Below the pieces are notes generated by a model, which did not search any database, was not told the DNA's origin, and saw only the letters and a list, made by a program, of their open reading frames with translations. A DNA stretch of 64,000 nt from positions 248,001 to 312,000 of the forward strand of contig JANFNE010000058.1 in NCBI GenBank assembly GCA_024867545.1, read 5' to 3'. Position numbers and translations under genes: made by a program. The DNA comes from Phytopythium helicoides. Taxonomy: Eukaryota > Oomycota > Peronosporomycetes > Pythiales > Pythiaceae. Of this stretch, positions 47,555 to 58,318 are shown piece after piece. The first letter of the stretch is position 1, and every line of letters starts with the position of its first letter.

Positions 47555-49264
47555 CTAGACACACATTTCGTCAACAATGTGGTTGGACAATATGTGGTGG
47601 GGGTCCACTTCGTCGCGAGCATTCTTGAACCGACCAAGAGGATAGCGCTTGCTGAGGCGGTCGCGCATGACCTGTTTCTCCTTCTCATCCTGAGACCATT
47701 CAATCTTAGCCCAATGCTCAACTGCTCCGAACGGCACCATAAAGTCTCGGTACGAGGCGTAATAGCTGTGAAACTTGTCGGTGATGGCGCGATTGACGCT
47801 GTCGTCAGACGATGGCAAGTACATAATGATGCCGACCCAGCAGAAGAGCTGGTCGGGCTTGCTTGAAGCCGCGGGACTCATGAGCGACTTGCTACGAGAA
47901 GTCCAACGCTGCTCGATTGGAGAATGGGCAGGGATATCATCAGCGTCGATCCTGGCGAGTAGTTGCTTGATAAAGTCCAGTTCGAGCGTCCCATGCGTAG
48001 GAAATGCCACCTCTTGAACAAGCTGCTGGCCACCACAATCAAACCCAATGATATCATCGGACAGAGCGACCCGGAAGCCCTCGCTCTTCTTCCAAAATTC
48101 TTCTCCGCCTCGTTCACGCGGATCACATGATTCTTGTCAAGAGGATTCAGCTCAAGTAGCTTGTCGCGAGCTTGGTGAAACTCCAATCGAGATAGTCGGG
48201 GGCTGGCTTTCCGTTGGTCAACTCGAGGTACAAGTCGCGCGGAGCCTTTAGCCGTTCGTCGTTTGAGTACTTGGCGGGCGGGAACCGCCGCGTGTTGGTA
48301 CCGTCTTCGTCGTCTTCGAGCTTGCGACATTGCACTACCACAACGGCATCCGTGTACGGAATCCACATGTACCGCAGGTGCTGGTATTCTTGCAGCCACC
48401 GCGAGTGCTGAAGGCGGACGTCCTCCATCGTCGAGACAAAGGTCTTCTCGGCTAGTTGGTAGGTTGGCACACACTGGATCGTCAGCTTGGTGACAACGCC
48501 CAGTGCTCCGATACCGCACTTGGCAAGAGCAAACAGCTCAGGGTTTTGCGTTTCGCTCAGCATCATCTTGCCCTTTGCTGGGGTGACAATCTCCATCTCA
48601 ACGATCTGGTCGTCGATCGGAGGATCTTCGCTCCCGTGCCGTGGCAGCCAGCCTGACAGATGCCCGCCAGCTGCTGCTCGCGGATCGACGCAACATTCTG
48701 CATGGTCAACCCATATTCCCGAAGCTCGGCGAGCAGGTCGCCCACAATCTTGCCAGCCTCCACGGTCACCTGTTTCTTGTCGTGGTCGACGTGAGGATCT
48801 TGTCAAACAGCGCGAGCGACATGAGCGCCTCGTTTTGCTTCGCCCGCTGGCCCCGAAAACCCGAGCCCGTTCGGGGAGACGCCCGCGCCCATGCAGCGCA
48901 GCTTCTGCTTCTTGTCGTGGAACTGGCGCAGCAGCTTTTCGACCTCCTCGACGCTCTCGGGCGTGTAGAACTCGCGCGGACGGCACTCGTGGGTCGCCGA
49001 CCAGTTGACGAACACGTGTTCATGGTCGTCGCTCTCGTGGCTTTCCGCCTGCGTCGTAGAGGCAGCAGCGGCAGCAATCGCGAGCGCGCCAACCGCCGCC
49101 GCGAGACTTGCAGCCGCTTGGCCCCCAGTGGAGCCCTGAAAGCCGCGAAACTCGCGCTGAGAAGCCACCGAGAGTGTCGCGACCTGCAGCCGAGCAACAT
49201 TTGCGTGGCGCGCGCGGGCGTGGCGCGCTGCCGCCCGAGCTGCGGCCGACCACGACGACAGCAT
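47555..49264 (-). CDS. GLDH: L-galactono-1,4-lactone dehydrogenase (mitochondrial)
   Basis: Last enzyme of plant-type ascorbate synthesis, FAD-dependent, inner mitochondrial membrane. Five frame breaks (one surplus near 48840; one missing each near 48797, 48628, 48169 and 48097); corrected 1713 nt, 570 aa. An Arg/Ala-rich presequence ([19 protein letters not shown]) and hydrophobic Ala-rich helix precede the FAD domain: FVNWSATHE, GAGVSPNGLGF, NVASIREQQLAGI and GCHGTGAK. Then come IVTPAKGKM, ALAKCGIGALGVVTKLTIQC and WIPYTDAVVVVQC, matching plant GLDH rather than animal gulonolactone oxidase. The C-terminal ALO domain has HWAKIEW and RYPLGRFKNARDEVDPHHILSN. Confidence 0.85.
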
Positions 49265-49350
49265 CGTAGGAGGAGTGAACTTTCTGGAAGTGGTGCAACT
49301 GCTTCGGCGGGCTTCGCTGGGCAGTGACGCAATCGAAAATGAGGAGATGT

Positions 49351-49394
49351 GATTGGTCAAATATATGAATGTGCAGCTTTGATTGGTCAAATAT
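49351..49394. promoter_or_regulatory. Tandem CCAAT elements upstream of GLDH
   Basis: GATTGGTCAAATAT occurs identically at 49351 and 49381, 30 bp apart, starting 87 bp upstream of the GLDH ATG. Confidence 0.55.
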
Positions 49395-49499
49395 AGAGGC
49401 CACGTCACTGTTGACAAGCATCCTCGTTGAATCCCGCCTTGCACTACACACATCACCGTCACGACTCGCTACAGCTGGGAGGACGCAGCTGCGGCTCGC

Positions 49500-50336
49500 T
49501 TAGACGGGCACGAGCGTCTGGAGGAACTTGACGGCGGCGTGCCAGGCCTTCATGACGGCCTGCTTGGTGGCGTCGTTGCTCATGTCGCCGCGGTGCACCC
49601 AGCCGTGGTTCTGGTCGGCGAAGAGCAGCACGTCGCTCTGCGCGCCAATGTCGGCGCGCGCGGCCAGGATCTTGTGCACGCTGCCGTTGGGCTTGACGAA
49701 GTCCGGGTCGTCACCGGCGGCCAGCAGCAGCTGCGGGACCTTGACGGCCTCGGCGAGCTTGTCGACGGCGCCGTCGCCCTTGAGGATGTTCTCGACGATC
49801 CACGTGGGGTGGAACGACACGTGGCCGGCGACGATCGGGTCGGCCTGCGTCGTGAGCGTGGCACCGACCCAGGAGCCCCAGCAGTAGCCGTAGCTGCCGA
49901 TGCGCTCGACGCCGACCTCCGTCTTGAGGTACGCGACGGCGTCCGCGATGCGCTTGGAGAAGTTGTCAGCGAACGTGTACTTCTTGAACCAGTCGACGAG
50001 CGTGTCCGTGTTGGTCAGGTAGTCGCCGTCCGTCAGGTCGACGAGCACCACGTGGTAGCCGAGCTTGCCGAGCGAGTCGGCGTCGGCCTTGGAGCGGCCG
50101 CTGTCGAGCCCGTAGATGTCCGGGAAGGCCAGGATGCCTGCCTTGGACGTGGCCGGACCTGTCACGTACACGGTCGTGGCGCCGACCTTCTTGATGGCGC
50201 CGATGCTGGCGGCGGGGTCGCGCGCGGGCTCGGCGGTCACGGGGCAGCAGCTCATGGCGTTGGGGTTGGCGTTGGGGTTGGCACTGGGCTTGGGGCTTCT
50301 GGGCTCGACTTGGTCACTTGCGAAGTGAGGCGCCAT
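49500..50336 (-). CDS. Dienelactone hydrolase family protein
   Basis: Cytosolic alpha/beta hydrolase. Single intact exon. The start at 50336 gives 278 aa; the internal ATG at 50255 (MSCCPVTAEP) gives 251 aa and fits the family better. Family features: FPDIYGLDSGRSKADADSLG, the nucleophile elbow GYCWGSW (Cys), a probable Asp in AAGDDPDF and the catalytic His in DQNHGWVHRGD. Between the two ATGs a GGCGTTGGGGTT tandem repeat encodes NPNANPNA. Shares a 122-bp divergent promoter with the HECT gene. Confidence 0.85.
   Translation of the reverse strand: MAPHFASDQVEPRSPKPSANPNANPNAMSCCPVTAEPARDPAASIGAIKKVGATTVYVTGPATSKAGILAFPDIYGLDSGRSKADADSLGKLGYHVVLVDLTDGDYLTNTDTLVDWFKKYTFADNFSKRIADAVAYLKTEVGVERIGSYGYCWGSWVGATLTTQADPIVAGHVSFHPTWIVENILKGDGAVDKLAEAVKVPQLLLAAGDDPDFVKPNGSVHKILAARADIGAQSDVLLFADQNHGWVHRGDMSNDATKQAVMKAWHAAVKFLQTLVPV
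50257..50280. repeat. 12-bp tandem repeat in DLH 5' coding/leader region
   Basis: GGCGTTGGGGTT occurs twice in direct succession, then decays; it encodes Asn-Pro-Asn-Ala on the minus strand if the upstream ATG is used. Confidence 0.6.
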
Positions 50337-50458
50337 GATGAACCCCCGGGATGTAGAGGCTTTGAGATGGGTACCATAGATATGGCGCGGACTATGATTC
50401 CATTTCGGCCAATCAGAGCGCGGGGAGCGTGCCGAATCAGCGGTGACTTGGAGGGAGT
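50337..50458. promoter_or_regulatory. 122-bp divergent promoter, DLH / HECT ligase
   Basis: Contains GGCCAATCAG (CCAAT box) at about 50407-50416 between divergent ATGs at 50336 and 50459. Confidence 0.45.
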
Positions 50459-53095
50459 ATGGGCATACAAAACCAAGAGGTTCGCCGCCAGCAGCTGCAC
50501 GGGAAAACAGATGGCACCGCCACGTACACGACGTTGAAGCTGACGGAGCTGTTGATAATTTTGGATGCGGCTCGTGGTGCCATGGGCGGCGCGCTGCGCA
50601 AGAAGGCGGTGCCATTCGGGGACGGCGAGGCAGCTCATGGCGAGTCGCTGGTCGCCAAGGGCGTGTTCAGTCGAGGGAAGCGGCCGAGGCCGGCGACGGC
50701 TGTGGCAATGACCGACGAGCAGCTCGACGCGGCAGAAGAGCAGCAAGCCAGGAGGTGAGCCGTAGCGGCAGCTCAATGTGGGCTGGAAGGACTCGTGGTA
50801 ATTGACGAAATGGCCAACAGGGACGCAGAGAACGCTGAGAAGCAGAAGGTGGCGGTGGACCACGTGGTTGAGAACCTGTTTCCGTACGCGCCAGTCAAGG
50901 TGCAGACCCAGACGTACCCGCGTGACACACCGAAAGCAGGGCAGGCGTACTTGTGGATCACGGTCGACGAAGACGCAATTAAACGCAGAGGAGCATCGAC
51001 AGACACCCCGCTTCGGTACCCCGTCGGGGTCGCTGTCGACGCCGAAGGCAACGTTTTTGTCTCGGAAGCGGGTGACAACAGCAATGGAAGCAACGAGGCT
51101 GGCTCCACTCCAACCACGCAAAGCTATACCATCACCGCAGCGTCAATCGTAACGCTCGCTAATACAAAAGTACCGCCGCCAGCACCAAAGCCACCTACAT
51201 TAGTAGAGGCGACACAAACCTCTCTGCTGATCAAGTGGAAGCGTGCAACTGATTCTACTGTCGATCGTTACGAGCTCCAGTACCGAAGAGCTGACACCCC
51301 AAACAGTCCATGGTCAGCCCTTGCCACTGCCAACACCGTGAAAAATATCGTTCTAGATCATCTGAAATGTCATTCAAGTTACGAATTCAGAGTACGCGCT
51401 CACAATCCTGTTGGCTGGGGAGAATACAGCGAGCCTAGCGACATCCTATGGACACTCCCAGGAATCCCATCAGCACCACAGCCTCCGATAGCGGGGGCAA
51501 TCGTAAATACGTACGTGAGTATTTTTTGGGCTCCTGTCGACCATAACGGTGCTCCACCAGTTGTCTACTTTTTAGACGTCCGCGAGCAGGCAGAAGGAGC
51601 CAGAAGCTTTCGCCAAATCTACGAGGGCACTGGTACAGGATTTGTAGTCACCGGTCTCCATCCACGAACCGCTTACATCTTTCGGCTGCAAGCATCAAAT
51701 GTCATTGGCTCCACTCCGTTTGTTGAGAGTCGCGTGATCAAAACGTTAGCTCATGGCAAGCCTGAAATTGTCGAGCTTCCATCTACAGATGAGACTGCCG
51801 CCTCGTACAGCGATCGGTGGGTGCAGTGCTGGGATCCTGTTACAGAGCAAGTTTTCTTCTTCAACAAGTACACAAGTCAGCGGGTCACCACTGAACCACG
51901 AGAAGTAGCTGAAGCTCGTGAAAAGCTGGGAATGAAGGACGTCGACCAGACTCCAGATATGGTGTTTCGGCGCAAGCGCTTTCACTTTCATCGCGACCTA
52001 CGAAAGGGAATGGGGAACAACTTTGGAGCTATCATGCCTCTCGAGTTACAGCGAGAAAATATGTTTGAGAACACTGTAAGTGCCTTTGAGCGATTAAGCA
52101 AAAATGACTTGATTGCCAAGCCCAAGATCAGTTTTGTGAATGAGCCCGGGATTGACTCGGGTGGCTTAACAAAAGATTGGTTCCTTCAAGTATCTCACCT
52201 AGCAACAGAGAAAAAGCATGGCATCTTCAAACCGTGTGATCAAGGGTACTTCGAGATCGATCCTGCATCAGCCTACGATTCGAAACGCTTGCAACTGTAC
52301 CGATTTCTGGGTAAGTTCGTCGGCAAGGCAATTTTCGATCGTCAGACTCTCGATTTGCCGATCTACGATGTGTTTTACAAGCATCTGCTGCGCATACCTC
52401 CAACATTGGAGGATCTCAAAAAGATGGATGCCCAGTTCCACAAGTCGCTACAGTGGATGCTCGACAATAGCGTCGTGGATGTGATCGAGGAGACGTTCAG
52501 TGTGGAGATTGAAGTTCAGCGAAGTGCAGGCCAGCGTCCTTCCGCCATGATCGTTGACCTGAAGGAGAACGGTAGGGACATCCCAGTCACAGACGCCAAC
52601 AAGCACGAGTATGTGGATCTCGTGGTGAAGTGGCGCTTGGAATTTGGCATTCGCCCTCAGCTCGATGCTATGTTTCAGGGAATTGGAACACTTATCCCCA
52701 TGGAAAGACTTCAGTGCTTTGATCTGGACGAGCTTCGAATGCTGGTTAATGGTAAACCGACGATTGAGGTTGAAGAGCTTCGTGCAAGTACAGTCTTTCA
52801 AGGTGGCTACAATGAACACTCGCAAGTTGTTCTGTGGCTGTGGCAGGCCCTCCGCGAGTTTCCGCTCGAGTTACGCGGACAGTTTCTAAAGTTCATGACG
52901 GGCACAAACAAAATCCCGTTGGACGGCTTCGAGCCCCCACTCAATGTCACGAAGTCTGACCTGGATCCTTTGGCGTTACCTAGAACTCACACATGCTTCA
53001 ACCAGCTCGTTTTACCAGAGTACCAGAGCTACGAGGTGCTCTTGGACAAGATTCGATTTGCAATCACCAATGCAGAGGGTTTTGAGCTGTCTTGA
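50459..53095 (+). CDS. HECT E3 ubiquitin ligase with FN3 domains and degenerate WW
   Basis: Exons 50459-50754 and 50821-53095 (intron GTGAGC..ACAG) encode 856 aa, frame intact. An NHL-like segment (PVGVAVDAEGNVFVSEAG) is followed by two fibronectin type III domains (about residues 220-310 and 320-415). A WW-like motif, RWVQCWDPVTEQVFFFNKY, has its second Trp replaced by Val. The HECT domain follows (about 500-856), with FVNEPGIDSGGLTKDWF, YRFLGKFVGKAIFDRQ and the active-site THTCFNQLVLPEY (Cys824, 32 residues before the end). It transfers ubiquitin through the Cys thioester; the FN3/WW front presumably selects targets. Confidence 0.9.
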
Positions 53096-53165
53096 TCGAC
53101 AAAGTACGATAAAAACAAGTCGTTGCAGGGGTTTACGCTAGGAGAGAAAAGAAACGCATTCTAGC

Positions 53166-54995
53166 CTAGCTGAAGTCGATACCCTGAGCGAGAGGAAGCG
53201 CGTCACTGTAGTTGATGGTGCACGTCGAGCGGCGCATGTACTGCTTCCATGCGTCGCTGCCCGACTCGCGGCCTCCACCGGTCTCCTTCTCACCTCCGAA
53301 GGCACCACCAATCTCGGCACCACTTGGACCAATGTTGACGTTGACGATGCCGCAGTCCGAGCCGAGCGGACCCGTCCACTTGAAGATAGCTGCCTGGTTC
53401 TTGGTGAAAAGCGAAGATGACAGGCCCTGCGGGACAGCGTTGTTCTTCTCAATTGCCTCCTCGAGAGTCTTGAACTTGATCGCATATAGGATCGGAGCAA
53501 AAATCTCCTTCTACTCAAAAGGAAAAGCAAAAGCAGATGCGTGGTTAGTCCGTGTGAAATAGCCAACAGGGGTGCAACAAGTGAGGATACTCGTACCTGA
53601 ACAATCGCAGCATCGTGCTCAATTGCAACGATGGTCGGCTCGACAAAGTGGCCCTCGCCCTCGAGCTTCTTTCCGCCAGTCAAAATCTAAACAATGCGAA
53701 GAGAGAGTGAAAGTGTAAGTGGGGGTACAGATACCAAAAATGGCGTCGGAATCACTGTCCACCCACCTTGCCGCCTTGTTGCTTGATCGTTTCAATGCCG
53801 TCCAGGTAGTTCTTCACAGCCTGCTTGTTGTGAAGCGGGCCACAAAGGACACCTTCCTTGAGCGGATCACCGATCTTGACGTTCTTATAGGCCGACACGA
53901 GGCGCTTGAGGAAGTCGTCGTAAATGTCTTCGTGCAGGAATAGGCGACGCAGTGATGTACATCGCTGACCGGCAGTGCCGACCGCCGAGAATAGCGTCGC
54001 TCGTAGAGCCATCTCGTGATCGGCATCCTTGTCAACGATCATGGCGTTATTACCTCCGAGCTCGAGAACGGTCTTGCCGAAACGTGACGACACGACCTCG
54101 TTCACGTGGCGACCAACAGCGGTGGATCCCGTGAACGAGACGAGCTCCATGCGCTTGTCGTGGATCATGGCCTCGCCCACATCCTTGCCGCTGCGCACCA
54201 AATCGTTAGAGCATTGCACAGAGAGAACTCAGGAATGAGACTGAAGCGCACCCACCTGCCACAAATGAGCGATGCAATGGCACCAGGGTACCCGTTGCGC
54301 TCAAGCACGCCCGCGATGATCTTGTTGCACGCGACCGACGTGAGCGAAAGCGACTCGGACGGCTTCCAGAGCTGCGTGTTGCCGGCCACGAGGCTGAGCG
54401 CGGCGTTCCAGAAGAGCACGGCGCACGGAAAGTTGAAGGCCGTGACGATGCCCACGTGGCCCTTGAGCGGGTTATAACGCTCCATCATGAAGTGGCCGGG
54501 GCGCTCGGACGGGATGATGGACCCGTTGAGCGTGCGGCTGAGTCCGACGGCGAAGTCGCAGATGTCGATGGCCTCCTGCACCTCGCCGAGGCCCTCGACG
54601 TAAATCTTGCCCATTTCGAGCGAGATGAGCTTGCCGAGTGGCTCCTTCTTGGCGCGCAGCTCCTCGCCGATCTGGCGCACGATCTCGCCGCGCACTGGCG
54701 CGGGCACGTCGCACCACTCGAGCTTGGCCTTGTCCATGGCGCTGACGGCCTTCTCGTAGTCGGCCACAGTGCCACTGCGCACGCTGCCGATGGGCTGGCC
54801 GTCCACGGGGCTCACCGACGTGAACACGGGCCCGTTGCCGAACCACTCGCCAGCGTACACGCCCGCGTTCTCGCCGTCCGACAGCCCGAGCTCCTTGAGG
54901 AACGGGAACTGCGCGCTCGCCGATGCGTGGCGGCGCGCAACGCCACGCAGCGTCGAGTGGACGGAGGTCGAGCGCCGGTGCACGCGTCCCAGCAT
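53166..54995 (-). CDS. ALDH7A1: Aldehyde dehydrogenase family 7 (antiquitin-like, ALDH7A1)
   Basis: NAD-dependent oxidation of alpha-aminoadipic semialdehyde in lysine breakdown, by family. Exons 54256-54995, 53767-54190, 53597-53686 and 53166-53510 splice in phase to 532 aa. Hallmarks: [63 protein letters not shown], the active-site Glu in LELGGNN and Cys in [14 protein letters not shown]. The ALDH7 tail [20 protein letters not shown] is intact. The N-terminus [18 protein letters not shown] is basic and Ser-rich, suggesting a mitochondrial presequence. No frame breaks. Confidence 0.92.
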
Positions 54996-55372
54996 ATTGG
55001 CGTCGAGGATCTGGCGGCGGAGCTGGAGGAGGTGGCACGGCTTGTGGGGCGGCGTGCAGCTCGAGAAGTGAGCAATGCACCCTGGCGTCGGCGGATCCCG
55101 CGAAGAGCTACTTCAATGCTGTGATTTAGGCTAAAATGCACGTTTTAGGCTAATTCGGAGCTCTGAGCCAATTCGTCGAATCGACGTGATTGGACGGACC
55201 GCGAAGAGTGTCGGTCCTGGACCGGCCATGCAACATTGATACTGCATCACCGCAACGGGTGCGCATCAAGGCGACGCCGAGCTCGCGTTGAAGTAGTTTA
55301 TGGGCGTGGCAGCCACTCGATTGCGCACATGATGCATTTGCAATGTCCATTCATCCACACATTCGGCTGGAG
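54996..55372. promoter_or_regulatory. ALDH7 promoter / MAD1 3' region
   Basis: 377 bp. A CCAAT box (GATTGG) lies at about 55188 and a repeated TTTAGGCTAA at about 55123-55152. No coding sequence. Confidence 0.4.
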
Positions 55373-58171
55373 CTACCCCTGGAATGTCTGCTTCTCGAAC
55401 AGGTGCAGCGTCAGCGTGGCCAGGAAGGCCGGGAATGAGCGGCACGTCGTCAGGTAGGCAAACACGCGCTGGTTGATTTGGCCGCAAAAGTCCGTGTCGA
55501 GCAGGTCCAGCGCCCCGTTCGGCTCCATGCGGACCAGCAACTCGTCGTTGTCGTGGTCGGCGTACACGGAGCGCAGGCGGAGCAGCTCGACGCCATTGCT
55601 CTTCTTCAGATCCACCTTGTACCCCGTCAGCAGGTAAATCGCCTCACGGTACTGCTGGATCTGGTCGCTGAAGACCTCTTTCAGCCGCTTGTTCAGCAGC
55701 TTGAGCCCGTCAACTGTCTCGTACGAGGCTGTCGTCGTGAGCTTCGGTTCGGATGCCGAGTTTGGTGCCTGTAGAATTTCCATCACACAACAGCAATGTC
55801 AATTCAACGGTGAGACTGCTCATCACACGTGGGCAGGTCCGAACCGTTTCGTCCGACTCGCCCGTCAACTTTTCTAGCTTAGCTCGTAGCGATTCGTTTT
55901 CCTTGCGAAGCGCGTCGACTTCCCCAGCTGCTTGACGACTCTGGATCAGCTCGCGCGTAGGGTTCACAGCAAGATGCACCACCTTAGTGGTCTCGACATT
56001 AAACTCGCCTCGTCCAAGGCGCTTCTCAAACACAGCGACCTCCATCTCCGCCTTCTCGAGGAGCTTCGCTTGCTTAGCACTTTCTTGCTTGGCGTCACTC
56101 AAAGCCTTCTCAAGCTTCTCAATGCGAGTCTCATACTTCTTTACGGCAGCCGGGGTCGCCATGGACTTTTGAGACACATCAAGCTCCTTGACAAGGGCAT
56201 CAGACTGTTTTAAAGCAGATTCCAGCAGTGCAATACGCTTGGACGATTCATCTGAAGTTGATTGGTCGTCGGAATCCTTCTCGTACGTTGCCAGGATCTG
56301 CACAAGCTCTTCGTTCACTTTGCGCAAGTGGGCAACAACGGAGGATGCGCCATTCAGCTTTTGTTGCACCTCTGCAACCTGCACTTCAAGCCGTGCACAC
56401 TGGTTTCCTGACGTAACAACATCACTTTGGAGCTTTCGTGGTGCTTCTCAAGGCGACGGAGCTGGATCTCAACGTTTCCCTTTTGCTCAAAGAGAACCTC
56501 GAACGCGTTTTGGCGAGCAGTGTACAGCTTCATAACTGCAGCAGCAGGTCGAGATCGCAACTCCTCGAGAGAGACATTTCCTGCTCAAGGTAAATAGGTC
56601 GTCAGACACACCATGCAGGTATGATATACTGAGAAATATCGAATCAGCAGACCATTGGACTCGCTAATGACTGGCTCAAAGTATTCAAAGAACTGCTTGT
56701 TTTGCTCTTCAATGACCAAGGCCGTTTCCTACACACAAATAACACGGAGTTGGTGTGTTAGATTTGAGCGTGTATCATGTCATGAGCACTATCGTACCAC
56801 ACGTTTTTGTAGCTGGGCGTTCTTTTCCTCACTGGCTTTGAGCTTCAGGTTGGATTGGTGGAGCTTTTCCCGCAAAATGGACGCTGTCCGAGATGCCTCA
56901 ATCAACCCAACAAGCTGAAATGGCATCCACGGTGTGAGTTACCAGAAATAATTTTTCGCAAGTGATATAGGAAGCGACTCCGCACCTCAACCTTCAACTT
57001 GCGCTCGTTGGACTCTAGCTCTGCAATTTTTGCGTTGAGGGATCGCACATCCAGAGACTCTTGCACGGTTTCCTCTGCACTCAATAACTTCGACTCTGCA
57101 TGCTCTGCCTCGATTGTCTTTTGCTGCAATTCGGACTCAAGAAGGCGGATCTTCGCATCTGCAGTCGAATCTGCCTTCTTTTATCAAATGCATGACAACA
57201 GTAAGTCATTGAAACATTGGGAACTTTTGTTGCGGATCAACTCACAATAGAGTCTTTTGATTTCGCCGAAGCCTTGAGTGAGCGCACTTCGTCCTGAAGC
57301 AACTGGATCTGTTTAAATTTGCACAGCAAAGACAGTTAGCTTCAGTTAAACCACCCCGGGTTGTTCACTACGACCACACCTTCATATTCGACTGTCTCAT
57401 GACGGAGCGCAGTTGGGCGCTACTGTCAAGAGCTTTCTCCTTCCATTCCTCGAGGTTTGCTTCTACTAACTCAAGCTGAGCCTCCAGCTCGACCTCCCTC
57501 TTCTGGAGCGCCAACTTCTCTGCAGCATGCTCGTTCGTAGCTGCTTTCAGCTCTTTCAGCGTCCCTTCCTCTTCGACAACTGCATACTCGAGCTGACGTC
57601 GCAGCTGGTTAATTTTTTGGTCGCGTTCTTTGATGGCGAGATCGTGCCTCTCGGAGCTTGCTTGCATCTGAATGCGCAGCGCCTCCAGCTCCCGTTTGAG
57701 CTCTTCATTCTGCATTAAAGAAAACCATCGTAAGCTTTACAACATCTTGACTATGCTACCACAGCTCTAGACCCACTTTGGAAGTAGCGACGCTCTCAAT
57801 CTCGACTCGCTGCCGCTTGACAAGGCGCTCCTCCTTTTCAGGCGCTTCACGCGTGACCTCATTAGCGCCATCGTCTCGAAATTCGACCTCCATTTCCCGA
57901 AACTCACCCTCGCTTTGACCTCTCACGGTTTCGCTTTGTTCCTTCTGCTGCTCGACGCTCGACATAGCACTGGCGCTCACGTCCTCCATGTCGGCGTCTG
58001 AAAAGCTGGCGCTCATCTGCTGCCAGAAACCTCAAAATTAGCGGGCCGCCCCTCTAAAATCCCCGTCAAAGCCGTTACCTGGCGCTCATACGCAGCCAGG
58101 GCCGGGTCCTTGGGGATCGGCGAGCCCATGAACGCGGCGAGGCGCGCGCTGTGGCCGCCGCCGTCCGCCAT
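55373..58171 (-). CDS. MAD1: Spindle assembly checkpoint protein MAD1
   Basis: Kinetochore/nuclear-pore coiled-coil protein that recruits MAD2. Exon 1 (58079-58171) encodes MADGGGHSARLAAFMGS. At least eight short introns follow (e.g. GTAACG..GCAG before 58019 and GTGGGT..TGCAG near 57716-57776). The body is continuous coiled coil (ELKRELEALRIQMQASSER, KREVELEAQLELVEANLEE). The C-terminal globular domain is diagnostic: NKRLKEVFSDQIQQYREA, YLLTGYKVDLKK, YADHDNDELLVRM and SFPAFLATLTLHLFEKQTF, equal to the MAD1 RWD-like end. Internal exons were not all placed. Divergent from dynactin p62. Confidence 0.85.
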
Positions 58172-58230
58172 CTTCGCTCGTCGGCTTTTGGCGCCCCTTT
58201 TTTCCAGTCAAAATGGAAGTTTGAGACCTG

Positions 58231-58246
58231 TGATTGGCTGAAATAG
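58231..58246. promoter_or_regulatory. CCAAT box in the MAD1 / DCTN4 divergent promoter
   Basis: TGATTGGCTGAAATAG in the 147-bp spacer; it matches GATTGGCTGAAATA at 32548. Confidence 0.5.
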
Positions 58247-58318
58247 CGATTTTTCACCTTTGACGACAAGGAGAAAGTACCGAGGAGCTACACGACGATC
58301 CTCCAGCCTGCGAGCCCC

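Noticed and set aside
49539..50537. 332-codon plus-strand open frame antisense to the dienelactone hydrolase gene.
   Set aside because: Shadow of the high-GC third-position bias; repetitive Val/Asp/Arg composition and no ATG-led domain.
54456..55124. 222-codon open frame antisense to ALDH7 exon 1.
   Set aside because: Same shadow effect; the ALDH7 frame is unambiguous.
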